64,000 nucleotides of DNA from Gambelia wislizenii (GCA_030847615.1 JAUMIR010000003.1:288356265-288420264), one strand, 5' to 3'; numbered from the stretch's first letter, positions 42,280 to 53,307 are shown. Made by a program: numbers and translations. The notes: generated by a model not told the origin, from the sequence alone.

Positions 42280-44192
42280 AGGCTCCTCCCGTCAACAGTC
42301 CTTACTCGGAACACTCTCCAGTGGGGGGAAGGCTGTCAAAGTTCCTGAGCGCCTGGTTAACATCCACAAAGGACAAGTGGGTCCTCGAGACCATAGCTCA
42401 CGGATACAAAGTGGACTTCAATGTAGAGCCCAGGAACAGATTTCTACCAGCGCCAGTACCAACAAACCAGCAAAAGGCGCAGAACCTAAGAACAGCCATA
42501 AACCACCTACTGGAGATAGAAGCAATAGAAGAGGTACCGGTCACTCAACGTTTCTCAGGGGTGTACTCTTACTTCTTCACAGTGCCAAAAAAGGACGGAA
42601 GCTTAAGGTCGGTATTAGATCTCAAATTCACCAATTCATTCGTCACCTACAAACGATTCAAGATGGAAACACTCTCATCCATCCGGGTCGCCGTACAGGG
42701 GGGAGACTTCTTGGCCTCCCTCGATCTGTCGGAAGCCTACCTTCACATCAAGATGCACCCGGACAGTCGGCGATTCCTCAGATTCGCATTCGGAGAGGAA
42801 CATTACCAGTTCAAGGCTCTCCCTTTCGGCCTGGCAACGGCCCCGCGGGTCTTCACCAAGGTCATGGTGCTACTGATGGCACACCTCAGGATGAAAGGGA
42901 TACACCTCTACCCTTACCTGGACGACATCCTGTTGAGGGCACACTCGAAGGACAAGGCCCTACGGGATCTGCAGGTAACAATTCAATGCCTACAGAGACA
43001 CGGCTTCATGGTGAACTTCAAGAAAAGTACGCTGATACCGGCGCAGAGCATAGTCCACTTAGGGGTACAAATAGACACAGAAAACTACTCAGTCGCGTTG
43101 TCCAGGGAAAGACAAACGACCATACAACAGGAAGCAATGTCAGCGGGCCGGAAGCGGAGGGCACAAGTTGCGTGCCTGGCGAGACTCTTCGGCCTAATGG
43201 TATCCGCAATTCAGATTGTGCCATGGGCGAGATTCCACTCCAGACCACTACAGGAGTTGCTTCTTCCTCACCAAGAAAGAATATCTCGCAAGGAGACCTT
43301 CATGCTAGACATCCCAGAGAGAGTGAGACAATCGCTTACCTGGTGGACCCTGGCACAAAATGTAGCCAAAGGATCTCCCCTGACTGTCAGTCACCAAATA
43401 GTAGTAACCTCGGATGCCAGCCTCCGCGGATGGGGAGCCCATTGCCAAGGAGACGTGGCACAGGGGCTCTGGTCAAGAGAAGAACAGGAACACAGCATCA
43501 ACTGGCTGGAGCTCAGGGCAGCTCGGCTAGCACTACAACACTTCTCCAACAAGCTCAGGAACAAGCACGTACTCCTTCTCACGGACAACACAACGACACG
43601 CTTATACATAGCGCGACAAGGAGGGTCCAGAACCCGGTCCCTACACAAGGAAGCCGTGATCCTGTTCCAATGGGCGGAACAGACAGTCCTGTCCCTGTCG
43701 GCCCAGCATCTACAAGGTCAGGACAACATTCAAGCGGACTTCTTGAGCAGGCAGACGGTACTCCCGGGAGAATGGGAACTGAACCAGGAGACCTTCGCAC
43801 ACATTCAACGGAACTTCGGGGAAATGTCAGTGGACATGTTCGCATCACACCTGAATGCCAAACTGGACCGCTTCTTCACCAGATTCTTTCACCCAAGGGC
43901 GGAGGGAACCGATGCCCTCCGCTCTCGGTGGCCAAAGGGCCTACTATACGCATTCCCACCGTTTCCCCTAGTAGGGAAAACATGCAGGAAAATACGAGAA
44001 GAGGGAGCTCAAGTAGTGCTGATTGCACCACATTGGCCCCGCCGTCCGTGGTTCTCGGACCTAGCAGAGATGTCGATCGAACCACCTATGCGTATATTCC
44101 CACGTCAGGATCTCCTCCTTCAAGGACCAGTCGCCCACAACGACGTCACATGGCTACAACTGACAGCGTGGAGATTGAGCGGAGAGCTCTAG
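42189..44192 (+). CDS. DIRS-B2 reverse transcriptase/RNase H ORF, intact
   Basis: 667 codons, differing from copy 1 by one extra proline codon from the C11 run and very few substitutions. All RT and RNase H motifs are as in copy 3. The frame is -1 to gag. The copy is otherwise crippled by loss of the recombinase. Confidence 0.87.
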   Translation: MGKNKLRYTSSALRHPPPRIKTAEEEPSLVEAPPVNSPYSEHSPVGGRLSKFLSAWLTSTKDKWVLETIAHGYKVDFNVEPRNRFLPAPVPTNQQKAQNLRTAINHLLEIEAIEEVPVTQRFSGVYSYFFTVPKKDGSLRSVLDLKFTNSFVTYKRFKMETLSSIRVAVQGGDFLASLDLSEAYLHIKMHPDSRRFLRFAFGEEHYQFKALPFGLATAPRVFTKVMVLLMAHLRMKGIHLYPYLDDILLRAHSKDKALRDLQVTIQCLQRHGFMVNFKKSTLIPAQSIVHLGVQIDTENYSVALSRERQTTIQQEAMSAGRKRRAQVACLARLFGLMVSAIQIVPWARFHSRPLQELLLPHQERISRKETFMLDIPERVRQSLTWWTLAQNVAKGSPLTVSHQIVVTSDASLRGWGAHCQGDVAQGLWSREEQEHSINWLELRAARLALQHFSNKLRNKHVLLLTDNTTTRLYIARQGGSRTRSLHKEAVILFQWAEQTVLSLSAQHLQGQDNIQADFLSRQTVLPGEWELNQETFAHIQRNFGEMSVDMFASHLNAKLDRFFTRFFHPRAEGTDALRSRWPKGLLYAFPPFPLVGKTCRKIREEGAQVVLIAPHWPRRPWFSDLAEMSIEPPMRIFPRQDLLLQGPVAHNDVTWLQLTAWRLSGEL

Positions 44193-44356
44193 AGGCCTGC
44201 GGATACGAGGAAAACGTAATGCGCACCCTGCTAGCCTCACGCAGGCCATCGACGAGAAAGATATACCAGGCTACATGGAGGGTGTTGTCCCAATGGTGCG
44301 CAAACGCAGACGTGAATCCACCAAAATACAGCGCTAGATCAAGGGATCCAACATGA
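42377..44356 (+). other. 659-codon open overprinted frame across RT (copy 2)
   Basis: A same-strand frame, +1 to gag, stays open across the entire RT/RNase H gene and becomes the recombinase frame at 44150. Its product is Arg/Gly/Pro/Ser/Thr-rich without recognisable domains. Copy 1 has the same (33257-35236). In copy 3 a CAA to TAA change at 52614 closes it while leaving the RT isoleucine unchanged. Probably a composition effect and not a protein, although DIRS-1 is known for extensively overlapping ORFs. Confidence 0.5.
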
Positions 44357-44379
44357 TGGCCGACGACAACAACTGGAAT

Positions 44380-45063
44380 GCTTGAATAGTTACCTAGCAA
44401 CCAAGGTTGACGATTTGGAAAATCGCAATAGGCATGTAAATAATTGTCTATGCGGGTTCCCAAATTATGATGAAAAGGAGGTTAACTTTCATTTATGGTC
44501 CAGTGGATAAATGGCTGTTTTCCAGACCTGGATCTTAAAGCAACAGACATTGAGCGAATACACAGGATTCCTCATCTGAACCCCAAATTCAATAATGCCC
44601 TGAGAGATGTAATCATTTGCTTCTCTTACCCACAAAAGACTCAAGTTCTAAAGAAACTTACCTCGGTTGAAAGGCTAACCTGTCATGACCATAATATACA
44701 TGTATTCCAAGATGTCTCAGCCAAGACCTTCCGACGTCAACAGCGGCTATTTGGGCCATTCACTCTTCTGTTACAACAAAGAGAGGATCAAATACAAGTG
44801 GGTCTTCCCTTTAAGTTCATTATTATGAAATGGGCGACTACTTTGATGGCTTTGACCAGCTCATACGGGTTTGTGAGGCTCTGGATATTGTGGTTCCCCA
44901 GGACCTGGAGAAGTGGATGCAAGAAGATGATGATCTACCACCCTGGGACCAATCCTCTACTGCCCAGACCCATGGAGCTTCAAATTGGATGAAGGTTCAG
45001 TGGAAAAGGAATGGGCAACACAGATCAGCAGCTAGTGGAAGTCCTAATATTGACACTCCTTGA
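44380..45063 (+). pseudogene. L1 ORF1 remnant (unit 2)
   Basis: Same as 35260-35880 but with CAA in place of the TAA, so the C-terminal frame from GDYFDGFDQLIRVCEALDIV continues to QHRSAASGSPNIDTP. The upstream frameshift remains. Confidence 0.75.
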
Positions 45064-45924
45064 TTGAAGTAATTAATTGCACTGGTTTGTTTTACTCGTC
45101 CTTGAGGGGGGGGCTTCCTCTTCTCAGTTGGTTCATGCATAAGGTCAGGTATTGCCCCTTACAGAGCTTGTCTCCCTTGTTGTATTCATGGATGACTACC
45201 ATCCCTCCTCCCCCTTCCCTGCTTTACGTGCCTTCCACTTGACAGGTTTTGTTAGCCGTCCTGTTTGAGCCCTTGTATTACATGCAGAGATGTGGCGCCC
45301 CTCCATGCTCTTCTTCCCGCCTTGTGTGCCATAAATTTTTCTTTTCTTCTCTCATTACCCTTCTCCTTTCCCTCCTTCTGCTGTTGAAAGCCATTTCCCC
45401 CCTCCCAGGCCTCATTTTGATACATTCCCCACCATTCTCCGAAAACCCTAGACAGTATGGTCCTCTCTGTATGATGCTTTAATCTCACACTGACCAAAAT
45501 ATGATAAGGTTGCAATATTTGGCTGCACTAGGGTTTTTCTTGCTCTAAAATTTTATGTTTGTTTCCCATTACTTTCCCTCCCATTACCCATTCTTCATTT
45601 TTCCTCTTTGTGACATTTACCTTCTGCTTGTTGATGTTCCTGCGTTTAGATCCTTCTTAAATCAGTACCCTAACTCTTCTGTAATCTGTTAATTGTCATC
45701 CTCCACTCCCTGATGTAACACCAAGACCCCCTTCTTCTTTCTACTCATCCACTTGCTCTCTTATCTCCAATTTGTTAGTGTAACACCCTGTCATCATAGA
45801 GACCCCTGCTCTGCAAAATGTACTCACTTCACACCCCTGTTGCCTCTGAGGAGATTGCCATCTTCAGGCTTGATCGAGCCACTTCAAATCTCCAGCTGGC
45901 TCTTCCTCTTGGCAGTTTAATTTG

Positions 45925-46791
45925 TGGTTGTCTTTATGGATCTTCTTTGTGGTAATTCCTGCGCTTGTGCAGAGCATTCGGAACTTTCTAGAATCGCTAG
46001 GCAGACTTTTGGCGGTGGCCTCGCCCACCCTAACGGTTGCCCTGAGGCGGTTGCCACACATTCAGTTCCAATACGGACTCCGCAAACAGCAGCACCCCAA
46101 TATCTTTTAAAACAATCATGATGTAGAGGGGAGGATGGGTGGGTCTGTGTGAATTCACCGAAGATGTCTTAGTAGCCAGCTCCACAACAGCCGTTGGTGG
46201 AGCAGCGTAGGGCACCAGCGCACGTTCATAAAGAAAGGAACGGAGGCGCGTCATCCTTTGCTTTCTTGCTTGTGGAGTAAATGCCTTACAATGCGGGTAG
46301 GACTCCACATTATGGGCTTACCCCAGACAAATTAAACATTTTGAGTGCCCATCAGAGTTAGGCAATTTAGCCTAGCAAATCTCGCAGCGTTTAAAGGCTT
46401 CCATTTTAGAGGCCTTTTTTTTTTTAACCAAATCAAAGTCTGGTGATCGTCAATCCAAAGTCGTTCAGTCCAAATCAAGCCAAAATATCAGTCCTACCAT
46501 ACACCAAGTCCAATTCCGTTAGCCAAAATCCTCATCAAAACCGAAAGTAAGCGATCTCTCAGAGCAAAGTTCCTGTGCATGCTGCTAGCGTGGCGGACGA
46601 AAAGGAACTAAGGGGAATGTGCAGCAGCTGCCTCAGGGCGACCGTTAGGGTGGGCGGGCTACTGCCAAAAGTCTGCCTAGCGATTCTAGGAAGTTCCAAA
46701 TGCTCTGCACAGGCGCAGGAATTACGCAACTGAGTAACTTCACAGAAGACTACTCGAAGATCTATGGTTACAGGTAAGCAACCTGACCTTC
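45925..46791. mobile_element. Mini DIRS-A derivative (unit 2)
   Basis: Second copy of 36805-37672, one base shorter near 46657. Confidence 0.8.
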
Positions 46792-47114
46792 CCCCAGTTT
46801 GAACTTCCCTCCCTCTTTGGACAGCAAGTTTGTCCATCAAGCATCTCTTAAGTCATAGGGTTGTACTTTTTGCAGTCTCTCTGCATGGGTCCTTTCATTT
46901 ACCCATATTTAGAGCAGTTATGAAAAGTTCACCTTCCTCTCACCAATTTCCTTGATATGGGTTAGTGGATCACTTTAAAGTAGTATCCCTACTTTATGTC
47001 AGGGATGTCATAGGTGTCTAGGATCTCTAGTGAAGAGAGCCAGAATCTCTCTGTACTTGAAAAAGCTTCATATTGTCTATACACAGGAGACCCATTGTAA
47101 GGTTGCAAATATAG

Positions 47115-48265
47115 TACAGTTGTCCCTTCATATTTGCTTGGGTTTGGTTCCACGATCCCCCGTGGATACCAAAATCCCTGAATACTCAAGTCCCATTATA
47201 TGCAATTGCATAGCAATAATAATAATAATAATAATAATAATATTTTTATTTTTAACCCGCCCCTCTGCTCGGCAACCGGGGCGGCGTACAGCAAGATTAA
47301 AACAACATCAAGTTAAAACAATCCTTCCCCATCCTAACCCTCCCACCCCTTAAAACTAAATTAAACTAATGGAGAGTTAAAACAAATATAAAATACAATA
47401 AATAAATAAATGAATGAATAAATAAAGGCAACTATGGCAAGGGGGTGGGTAGCAATCAGTCCACTAGAACCGGGAAGTTATTCTGGGAAGGCCTGCTGGA
47501 AGAGATCCGTCTTTAGCGCTTTCTTGAAGCTATCAAGAATAGTGATAAGACGGATGTCATCCGGCAGGCCATTCCAAAGTCTGGGAGCCATAGAAGAGAA
47601 GGCCCTCTGGGAGGTCTGCGACAGCCTAGTTTTCATAGGCTGCAGCAGGTTCCTCCCAGAGGACCAAAGTGCGCGGGTGGGATCATACGGGATGAGGCGG
47701 TCCCGGAGATAAGATGGACCCAAGCCATGTAGGGCTTTAAAGGTTAAAACCAACACCTTGTACTGTGCCTGGAAACTAATCGGCAGCCAATGGAGAGATT
47801 TAAGCACAGGTGTTATATGCTCTCTCCTAGATGTACCCGTAATTAACCTGGCTGCCATATTTTGTACCAGTTGAAGTTTCCGGGTTAGGCACAAGGGTAG
47901 CCCCATGTAGAGTGCGTTACAGTAATCCAAACGTGAGGTTACCAAAGCATGTACCACAGTTTCCAGATCCCTTGTATCCATGGCAGTCTCAACTCCATAT
48001 CCTGTCCTGAAGCCAGTTTGAAATGGATCAAGATAATCAGTTTCATCCAAGATGGCTTGGAGTTGGGAAGCAACTGCCCTCTCGTTTACCTTGCTTAAAA
48101 AAGGTAGCAAGGACACTGGTCTATCTTATAACAAGGGACACCATGCAAAATGGTGTCCCTTATATAAGATGGCAAAATCAAGGTTTGCTTTTTGGATTAT
48201 TATTTTTTAAAGAATATTTTCAAGCAGTGAATACTTAAATCTGTGGATACGGAGGGACAACTGTA
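47115..48265. mobile_element. Tigger-like MITE split by CR1 (unit 2)
   Basis: Second copy of 37996-39146. The CR1 fragment inside it occupies about 47214-48143 on the minus strand, with its 212-codon frame at 47478-48116. L1 endonuclease sequence flanks it on both sides (46999-47114 and 48269-48479). Confidence 0.85.
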
Positions 48266-48479
48266 CTGCCATGTCACATATTTGACAACCAATTTGCTGC
48301 AGGCAATTCCCAAAAGCCGAGAGGAATTGCAATTCTCTTTAACCGGTCCTGTCCATTTCAGGTGGAGAAGGTCTACAGCAACCCAGATGGTCACTATATC
48401 ATCCTTATTGGTGACGTAGCTCAGAAAAAAATTCACTTTGGGGACCTTTTACTTGCCCAACTCAGGCCAACAGGCTTTT

Positions 48480-48618
48480 CTGTAGGTCTAGATGGCAGGA
48501 CCAATCCGGAAGTGTTGGGAACCTAGGACCGCCCGGCTTAAGCAGGAAGTAGAACAAAGCCTCTTGGGAGATTTTTGTCCCTTTGTTCTCCAGTCCTCTT
48601 CTCCCACGAGGCCAGTTC
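48480..48618 (+). repeat. DIRS-B3 left inverted terminal repeat
   Basis: About 139 bp. The reverse complement recurs at 54634-54767 with few differences (for example AGTGTTGGG here, AGAGTTGGG in the inverted copy). Confidence 0.92.
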
Positions 48619-48718
48619 TACTTCCTGCTTCGCCCGGCAAGGCAGGTATCTCAACTCCTCCGGATTGACTTCTATCTTAGACCTTTATTCTTCTAATTTT
48701 TTCTATCTAACCCCTGCT

Positions 48719-49415
48719 ATCCTCAACCTCTTACAAAAAAAAGAAAAAAAGAATTTCTTTCTCCTTTCCCCCTCCAGCGCGCTAGGCCCTTACCCCCTCC
48801 CCCCCGGCAGCGGAGCAGCCCCAACGGCCAGCCGCTTTTCCCCCTGCCCCAACTCTGCATTCCCCCCCCCTCGGCAGCGGAGCGGCCCCCGACGGCCAGC
48901 CGTTTTCCCCCGTTCCAACTCTGCACTCCCCCCCCCTCGGCAGCGGAGCGGCCCGACGGCCTTCTCCGGCTCCCGCAGCGCGACGGCCAGCAGCCGAACA
49001 GCGCTGCAAGCAGCCACGTCCACGCATCCCTTTAAACGATCCCGCTTCTCCGCGTGCCCCCCCCCTGCGGGATAGGGGCACCCCAGAGCTTGCCGCGCTC
49101 CACAGGCAAGGGAGTAGCAGCACAGGGCTGAGCGCCCCCCCCCTCTGGCAGAGACTAACGCTCCGCACCGGCGTTCCCTCCCCCCACCTTCTAGCCGCGG
49201 CGCCCTGCAAGGGCACAGCCGCCGCGCAAGCGCGTCCTCCCCCCCACCGAACGCTTCCTACCCTAAGCCCCCCCGGGCAGGTCACTATACAGCCAAACGG
49301 GGACCGTGCCAGGCTCACTAAACCCATAGCCGGCCTTTAGTTGTGCGAAAGCCTTGTCTCTCAGGCGCCACCTGCTGTTCACTGCCTACACTGCACCCAG
49401 TAGAAACAGGCAATC
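48719..49415 (+). other. DIRS-B3 GC-rich leader
   Basis: Same as 39600-40296: three imperfect C-rich repeats around GGCAGCGGAGCGGCCC, then a region ending AACAGGCAATCATGG at the gag start. Long minus-strand open frames across it are composition artefacts. Confidence 0.6.
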
Positions 49416-52400
49416 ATGGGGGGCATCAGAAGCAACAGACCTGATGCCAAGAAGGATACCACCAAACCGAGAAAGAGGGGGACGTTGGAGTGTGATGGCC
49501 CCAAAGATGGCGCCAGTGAACTCCCATCCACCAGTAGCGCCTCCGCTGGCCTCCTATCTGCCCTAGTGGCACAGAGGAGCGCCGCAAAGGAAGCGGAGAG
49601 GGCCCTCACTAGCGGCGGCTCCAGCAGTGTAACCAAGGCCACCAACAGCCAGCCTCTCAACAAATCAACATCGCAGGAGGGCCTGGGAGACGCGGGGGCC
49701 GAGGTATCTTCCCTGCCCCCACGGAGCTTCCCCAACAACACCAGCCTGCTAGACATCCTGATGAAGAAGACACAGGATAAGGTAGGCGGAACGGCGTTTT
49801 CTACTGCCAGGTACTACCTGGACACCTTGGAATTTTCAAGTGATGGGGAGGAGGGTGAAGGGGAAGCCCTCACGGGAAGGGGGAGAGAGGAGATTTTGGG
49901 CGATGTCCAGTGTGAGAACGAAGAAGCAGTCGATATTGAAACACAGGGGGACCTCGCAGTGGGGGGTGGCAAAAATGTGGAGGAAAGGGTAAAGAAAGCC
50001 AAGAAGGACTCAATCAGATTGGCTTTGAAAATGTTATCAGAAGCCCTTATCTCCGATCAGGAGGAAGATCAGGAAGAAACTGCCAGTGCCCTGAACCTCC
50101 TGAGGAAACGAAGGGAGAGGGGAAAGACGCCTATTCCAAAAAAGAATAAGGCACCCCTAAACCCTCCGAAACCACCGGAGAACAGAGGGGGAAACGCTAA
50201 AGAAAAGCAAACAGGCAGGAAAAGGAAGGATCCACCCTCCAGACACTCGTCCGAGGAGTCGGATGGGGCCTCGGAAGGGGACGAGATTATCCAAAACTCC
50301 AACCTAGACCTAGACCTCATGGGGGACAACGATGACACCTACATCCCCGACAGGGAGGAAGGGGAACTCTCGGAGTCGGAAACATCAGACTCGGAGGCCG
50401 CCGACAGAATTTTTCAAGGGGAAAAGTTCCCATACCTCATCAGCAGGGCTCTGTCTGCTCTGGGGATAGCGCCTCCCGTGGTCAACCAAGACAATGCGGA
50501 GGACCCTCATGCCCCCAGAAGCGAGAAGGCAGCGGCCCTAATGCCCTCGAACAAATCGAAAAGACCACTCTTCCCGTTCCCAAGAGCCTTCTGGAACCTG
50601 GTAACGGAGGAGTGGGACAAACCAGCGCTGGGAAGGCGGGGCACGGCAGCTGCCCAGAGGTTTTACAGCTTTCCCAAGGAAGTACTAGACAAACTGAAGA
50701 CCCCAGTGGTAGATAAGCCAGTGGTATCAATGGTCTCCAACTCTCTGGCTCCTAGGGAAGAAGACGGAGTCCTCAAGGATGCCGACGAAAAAAGGGCTGA
50801 TGGTGCACTCAAGAGGACGTTCGAATCCTCCACATTAGGGATTAGATCGTCAATGGCCACAGCTCTAATTTCTCGAGCAGCCATTATCTGGCTACAAGAG
50901 GTCATGGAGGCCGAAAACCTGGAAACAGGGGCCCTAGACAAGGCCTTTAGCAGGATCCGTTTAGCCCTCAACTTTATCGCGGATGCCCCACAGGATTCCC
51001 TTACATATGCAGCCAGGGCCTCAGGGGCGGCCAACCTAGCGAGAAGATACCTGTGGGTTAAACAATGGGATGCAGATGGCAAATCCAGGAATGCCTTGGC
51101 CACCGCCGCGTTCAAAGGAGCCAAACTGTTTGGCGAGGATGCTCTCAAAGATATACTGGTCGAGACGAAAGATAAGAAGCAGGCAATGCCCTTAACGGGG
51201 CGTAAGAACTATAAGAGGACTTTCAGGCGCCCAGCCCAGACCAATAACTCCTTTCGCCACTACAGAGGAAGCGGACGGAGGACCGACTTCAGATCCACAA
51301 GGCCACCGTGGGCAAGAACAAACTACGTTATACGTCAAGCGCCCTTCGCCACCCCCCCGAATCAAAACCGCAGAGGAGGAGCCCAGCCTCGTAGAGGCTC
51401 CTCCCGTCAACAGTCCTTACTCGGAACACTCTCCAGTGGGGGGAAGGCTGTCAAAGTTCCTGAGCGCCTGGTTAACATCCACAAAGGACAAGTGGGTCCT
51501 CGAGACCATAGCTCACGGATACAAAGTGGACTTCAATGTAGAGCCCAGGAACAGATTTCTACCAGCGCCAGTACCAACAAACCAGCAAAAGGCGCAGAAC
51601 CTAAGAACAGCCATAAACCACCTACTGGAGATAGAAGCAATAGAAGAGGTACCGGTCACTCAACGTTTCTCAGGGGTGTACTCTTACTTCTTCACAGTGC
51701 CAAAAAAGGACGGAAGCTTAAGGTCGGTATTAGATCTCAAATTCACCAATTCATTCGTCACCTACAAACGATTCAAGATGGAAACACTCTCATCCATCCG
51801 GGTCGCCGTACAGGGGGGAGACTTCTTGGCCTCCCTCGATCTGTCGGAAGCCTACCTTCACATCAAGATGCACCCGGACAGTCGGCGATTCCTCAGATTC
51901 GCATTCGGAGAGGAACATTACCAGTTCAAGGCTCTCCCTTTCGGCCTGGCAACGGCCCCGCGGGTCTTCACCAAGGTCATGGTGCTACTGATGGCACACC
52001 TCAGGATGAAAGGGATACACCTCTACCCTTACCTGGACGACATCCTGTTGAGGGCACACTCGAAGGACAAGGCCCTACGGGATCTGCAGGTAACAATTCA
52101 ATGCCTACAGAGACACGGCTTCATGGTGAACTTCAAGAAAAGTACGCTGATACCGGCACAGAGCATAGTCCACTTAGGGGTACAAATAGACACAGAAAAC
52201 TACTCAGTCGCATTGTCCAGGGAAAGACAAACGACCATACAACAGGAAGCAATGTCAGCGGGCCGGAAGCGGAGGGCACAAGTTGCGTGCCTGGCGAGAC
52301 TCTTCGGCCTAATGGTATCCGCAATTCAGATTGTGCCATGGGCGAGATTCCACTCCAGACCACTACAGGAGTTGCTTCTTCCTCACCAAGAAAGAATATC

Positions 52401-52616
52401 TCGCAAGGAGACCTTCATGCTAGACATCCCAGAGAGAGTGAGACAATCGCTTACCTGGTGGACCCTGGCACAAAATGTAGCCAAAGGATCTCCCCTGACT
52501 GTCAGTCACCAAATAGTAGTAACCTCGGATGCCAGCCTCCGCGGATGGGGAGCCCATTGCCAAGGAGACGTGGCACAGGGGCTCTGGTCAAGAGAAGAAC
52601 AGGAACACAGCATTAA
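49416..52616 (+). CDS. DIRS-B3 gag-like ORF, reading through into overprinted frame
   Basis: ATG at 49416. The first 645 or so codons are the same gag-like protein as copy 2 (acidic and lysine-rich segments, FPRAFWNLVTEEWDKPALGR block, Arg-rich tail). At 51352-51358 the C run is only 7 long, against 8 in copy 1 and 11 in copy 2. The frame therefore misses the normal gag stop and continues in the overprinted frame to a TAA at 52614-52616, 1066 codons in all. The part after about 51360 is unlikely to be a natural domain. Either this copy has a slippage mutation or the homopolymer length is mis-called. Confidence 0.8.
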   Translation: MGGIRSNRPDAKKDTTKPRKRGTLECDGPKDGASELPSTSSASAGLLSALVAQRSAAKEAERALTSGGSSSVTKATNSQPLNKSTSQEGLGDAGAEVSSLPPRSFPNNTSLLDILMKKTQDKVGGTAFSTARYYLDTLEFSSDGEEGEGEALTGRGREEILGDVQCENEEAVDIETQGDLAVGGGKNVEERVKKAKKDSIRLALKMLSEALISDQEEDQEETASALNLLRKRRERGKTPIPKKNKAPLNPPKPPENRGGNAKEKQTGRKRKDPPSRHSSEESDGASEGDEIIQNSNLDLDLMGDNDDTYIPDREEGELSESETSDSEAADRIFQGEKFPYLISRALSALGIAPPVVNQDNAEDPHAPRSEKAAALMPSNKSKRPLFPFPRAFWNLVTEEWDKPALGRRGTAAAQRFYSFPKEVLDKLKTPVVDKPVVSMVSNSLAPREEDGVLKDADEKRADGALKRTFESSTLGIRSSMATALISRAAIIWLQEVMEAENLETGALDKAFSRIRLALNFIADAPQDSLTYAARASGAANLARRYLWVKQWDADGKSRNALATAAFKGAKLFGEDALKDILVETKDKKQAMPLTGRKNYKRTFRRPAQTNNSFRHYRGSGRRTDFRSTRPPWARTNYVIRQAPFATPPNQNRRGGAQPRRGSSRQQSLLGTLSSGGKAVKVPERLVNIHKGQVGPRDHSSRIQSGLQCRAQEQISTSASTNKPAKGAEPKNSHKPPTGDRSNRRGTGHSTFLRGVLLLLHSAKKGRKLKVGIRSQIHQFIRHLQTIQDGNTLIHPGRRTGGRLLGLPRSVGSLPSHQDAPGQSAIPQIRIRRGTLPVQGSPFRPGNGPAGLHQGHGATDGTPQDERDTPLPLPGRHPVEGTLEGQGPTGSAGNNSMPTETRLHGELQEKYADTGTEHSPLRGTNRHRKLLSRIVQGKTNDHTTGSNVSGPEAEGTSCVPGETLRPNGIRNSDCAMGEIPLQTTTGVASSSPRKNISQGDLHARHPRESETIAYLVDPGTKCSQRISPDCQSPNSSNLGCQPPRMGSPLPRRRGTGALVKRRTGTQH

Positions 52617-53307
52617 CTGGCTGGAGCTCAGGGCAGCTCGGCTAGCACTACAACACTTCTCCAACAAGCTCAGGAACAAGCACGTACTCCTTCTCACGGA
52701 CAACACAACGACACGCTTATACATAGCGCGACAAGGAGGGTCCAGAACCCGGTCCCTACACAAGGAAGCCGTGATCCTGTTCCAATGGGCGGAACAGACA
52801 GTCCTGTCCCTGTCGGCCCAGCATCTACAAGGTCAGGACAACATTCAAGCGGACTTCTTGAGCAGGCAGACGGTACTCCCGGGAGAATGGGAACTGAACC
52901 AGGAGACCTTCGCACACATTCAACGGAACTTCGGGGAAATGTCAGTGGACATGTTCGCATCACACCTGAATGCCAAACTGGACCGCTTCTTCACCAGATT
53001 CTTTCACCCAAGGGCGGAGGGAACCGATGCCCTCCGCTCTCGGTGGCCAAAGGGCCTACTATACGCATTCCCACCGTTTCCCCTAGTAGGGAAAACATGC
53101 AGGAAAATACGAGAAGAGGGAGCTCAAGTAGTGCTGATTGCACCACATTGGCCCCGCCGTCCGTGGTTCTCGGACCTAGCAGAGATGTCGATCGAACCAC
53201 CTATGCGTATATTCCCACGTCAGGATCTCCTCCTTCAAGGACCAGTCGCCCACAACGACGTCACATGGCTACAACTGACAGCGTGGAGATTGAGCGGAGA
53301 GCTCTAG
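51359..53307 (+). CDS. DIRS-B3 reverse transcriptase/RNase H with C-terminal methyltransferase-like segment
   Basis: The frame is open from about 51359 to TAG 53305-53307. The first start-like codon, at 51436, is GTG; there is no ATG, so expression probably depends on frameshifting from gag. RT: FFTVPKKDGSLRSVLDLKF, LASLDLSEAYLHIKMHP (first catalytic Asp), ALPFGLATAPRVFTK, and YLDD at 52030-52041. RNase H: TSDASLRGWGAH, NWLELRAARLAL, LLLTDNTTTR, DNIQADFLSR, giving the D-E-D-D set. Tail: VDMFASHLNAKLDRFF, YAFPPFPLVG, LIAPHWPRRPWF, TAWRLSGEL, a block conserved in DIRS pol and compared in the literature with Dam-like methyltransferases. It makes cDNA from element RNA (family knowledge). The last 43 bases overlap the recombinase start. 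Confidence 0.88.

Larger units (their letters stand above)
35201..44320 (+). repeat. Tandem duplication unit 1 (9120 bp: L1 segment + truncated DIRS-B)
   Basis: 35201-44320 and 44321-53435 are copies of one another, 9120 and 9115 bp long; the difference is from homopolymer and single-base indels. Each unit holds L1 ORF1, a mini DIRS-A, a Tigger MITE with a CR1 inside, an endonuclease piece and the 5' part of DIRS-B. A further partial unit (31779-35200) lies to the left. By eye I noted only about ten differences between copies. Confidence 0.9.
39361..44320 (+). mobile_element. DIRS-B copy 2 (complete 5' part, 3' cut at tandem junction)
   Basis: Begins with the left ITR (CTGTAGGTCTAGATGGCAGG) in the TTTT target and ends after CGTGAATCCA inside the recombinase. 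It holds a C-rich leader, a full gag-like ORF and a full RT/RNase H ORF, but no recombinase core, ICR or right ITR. Confidence 0.92.
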
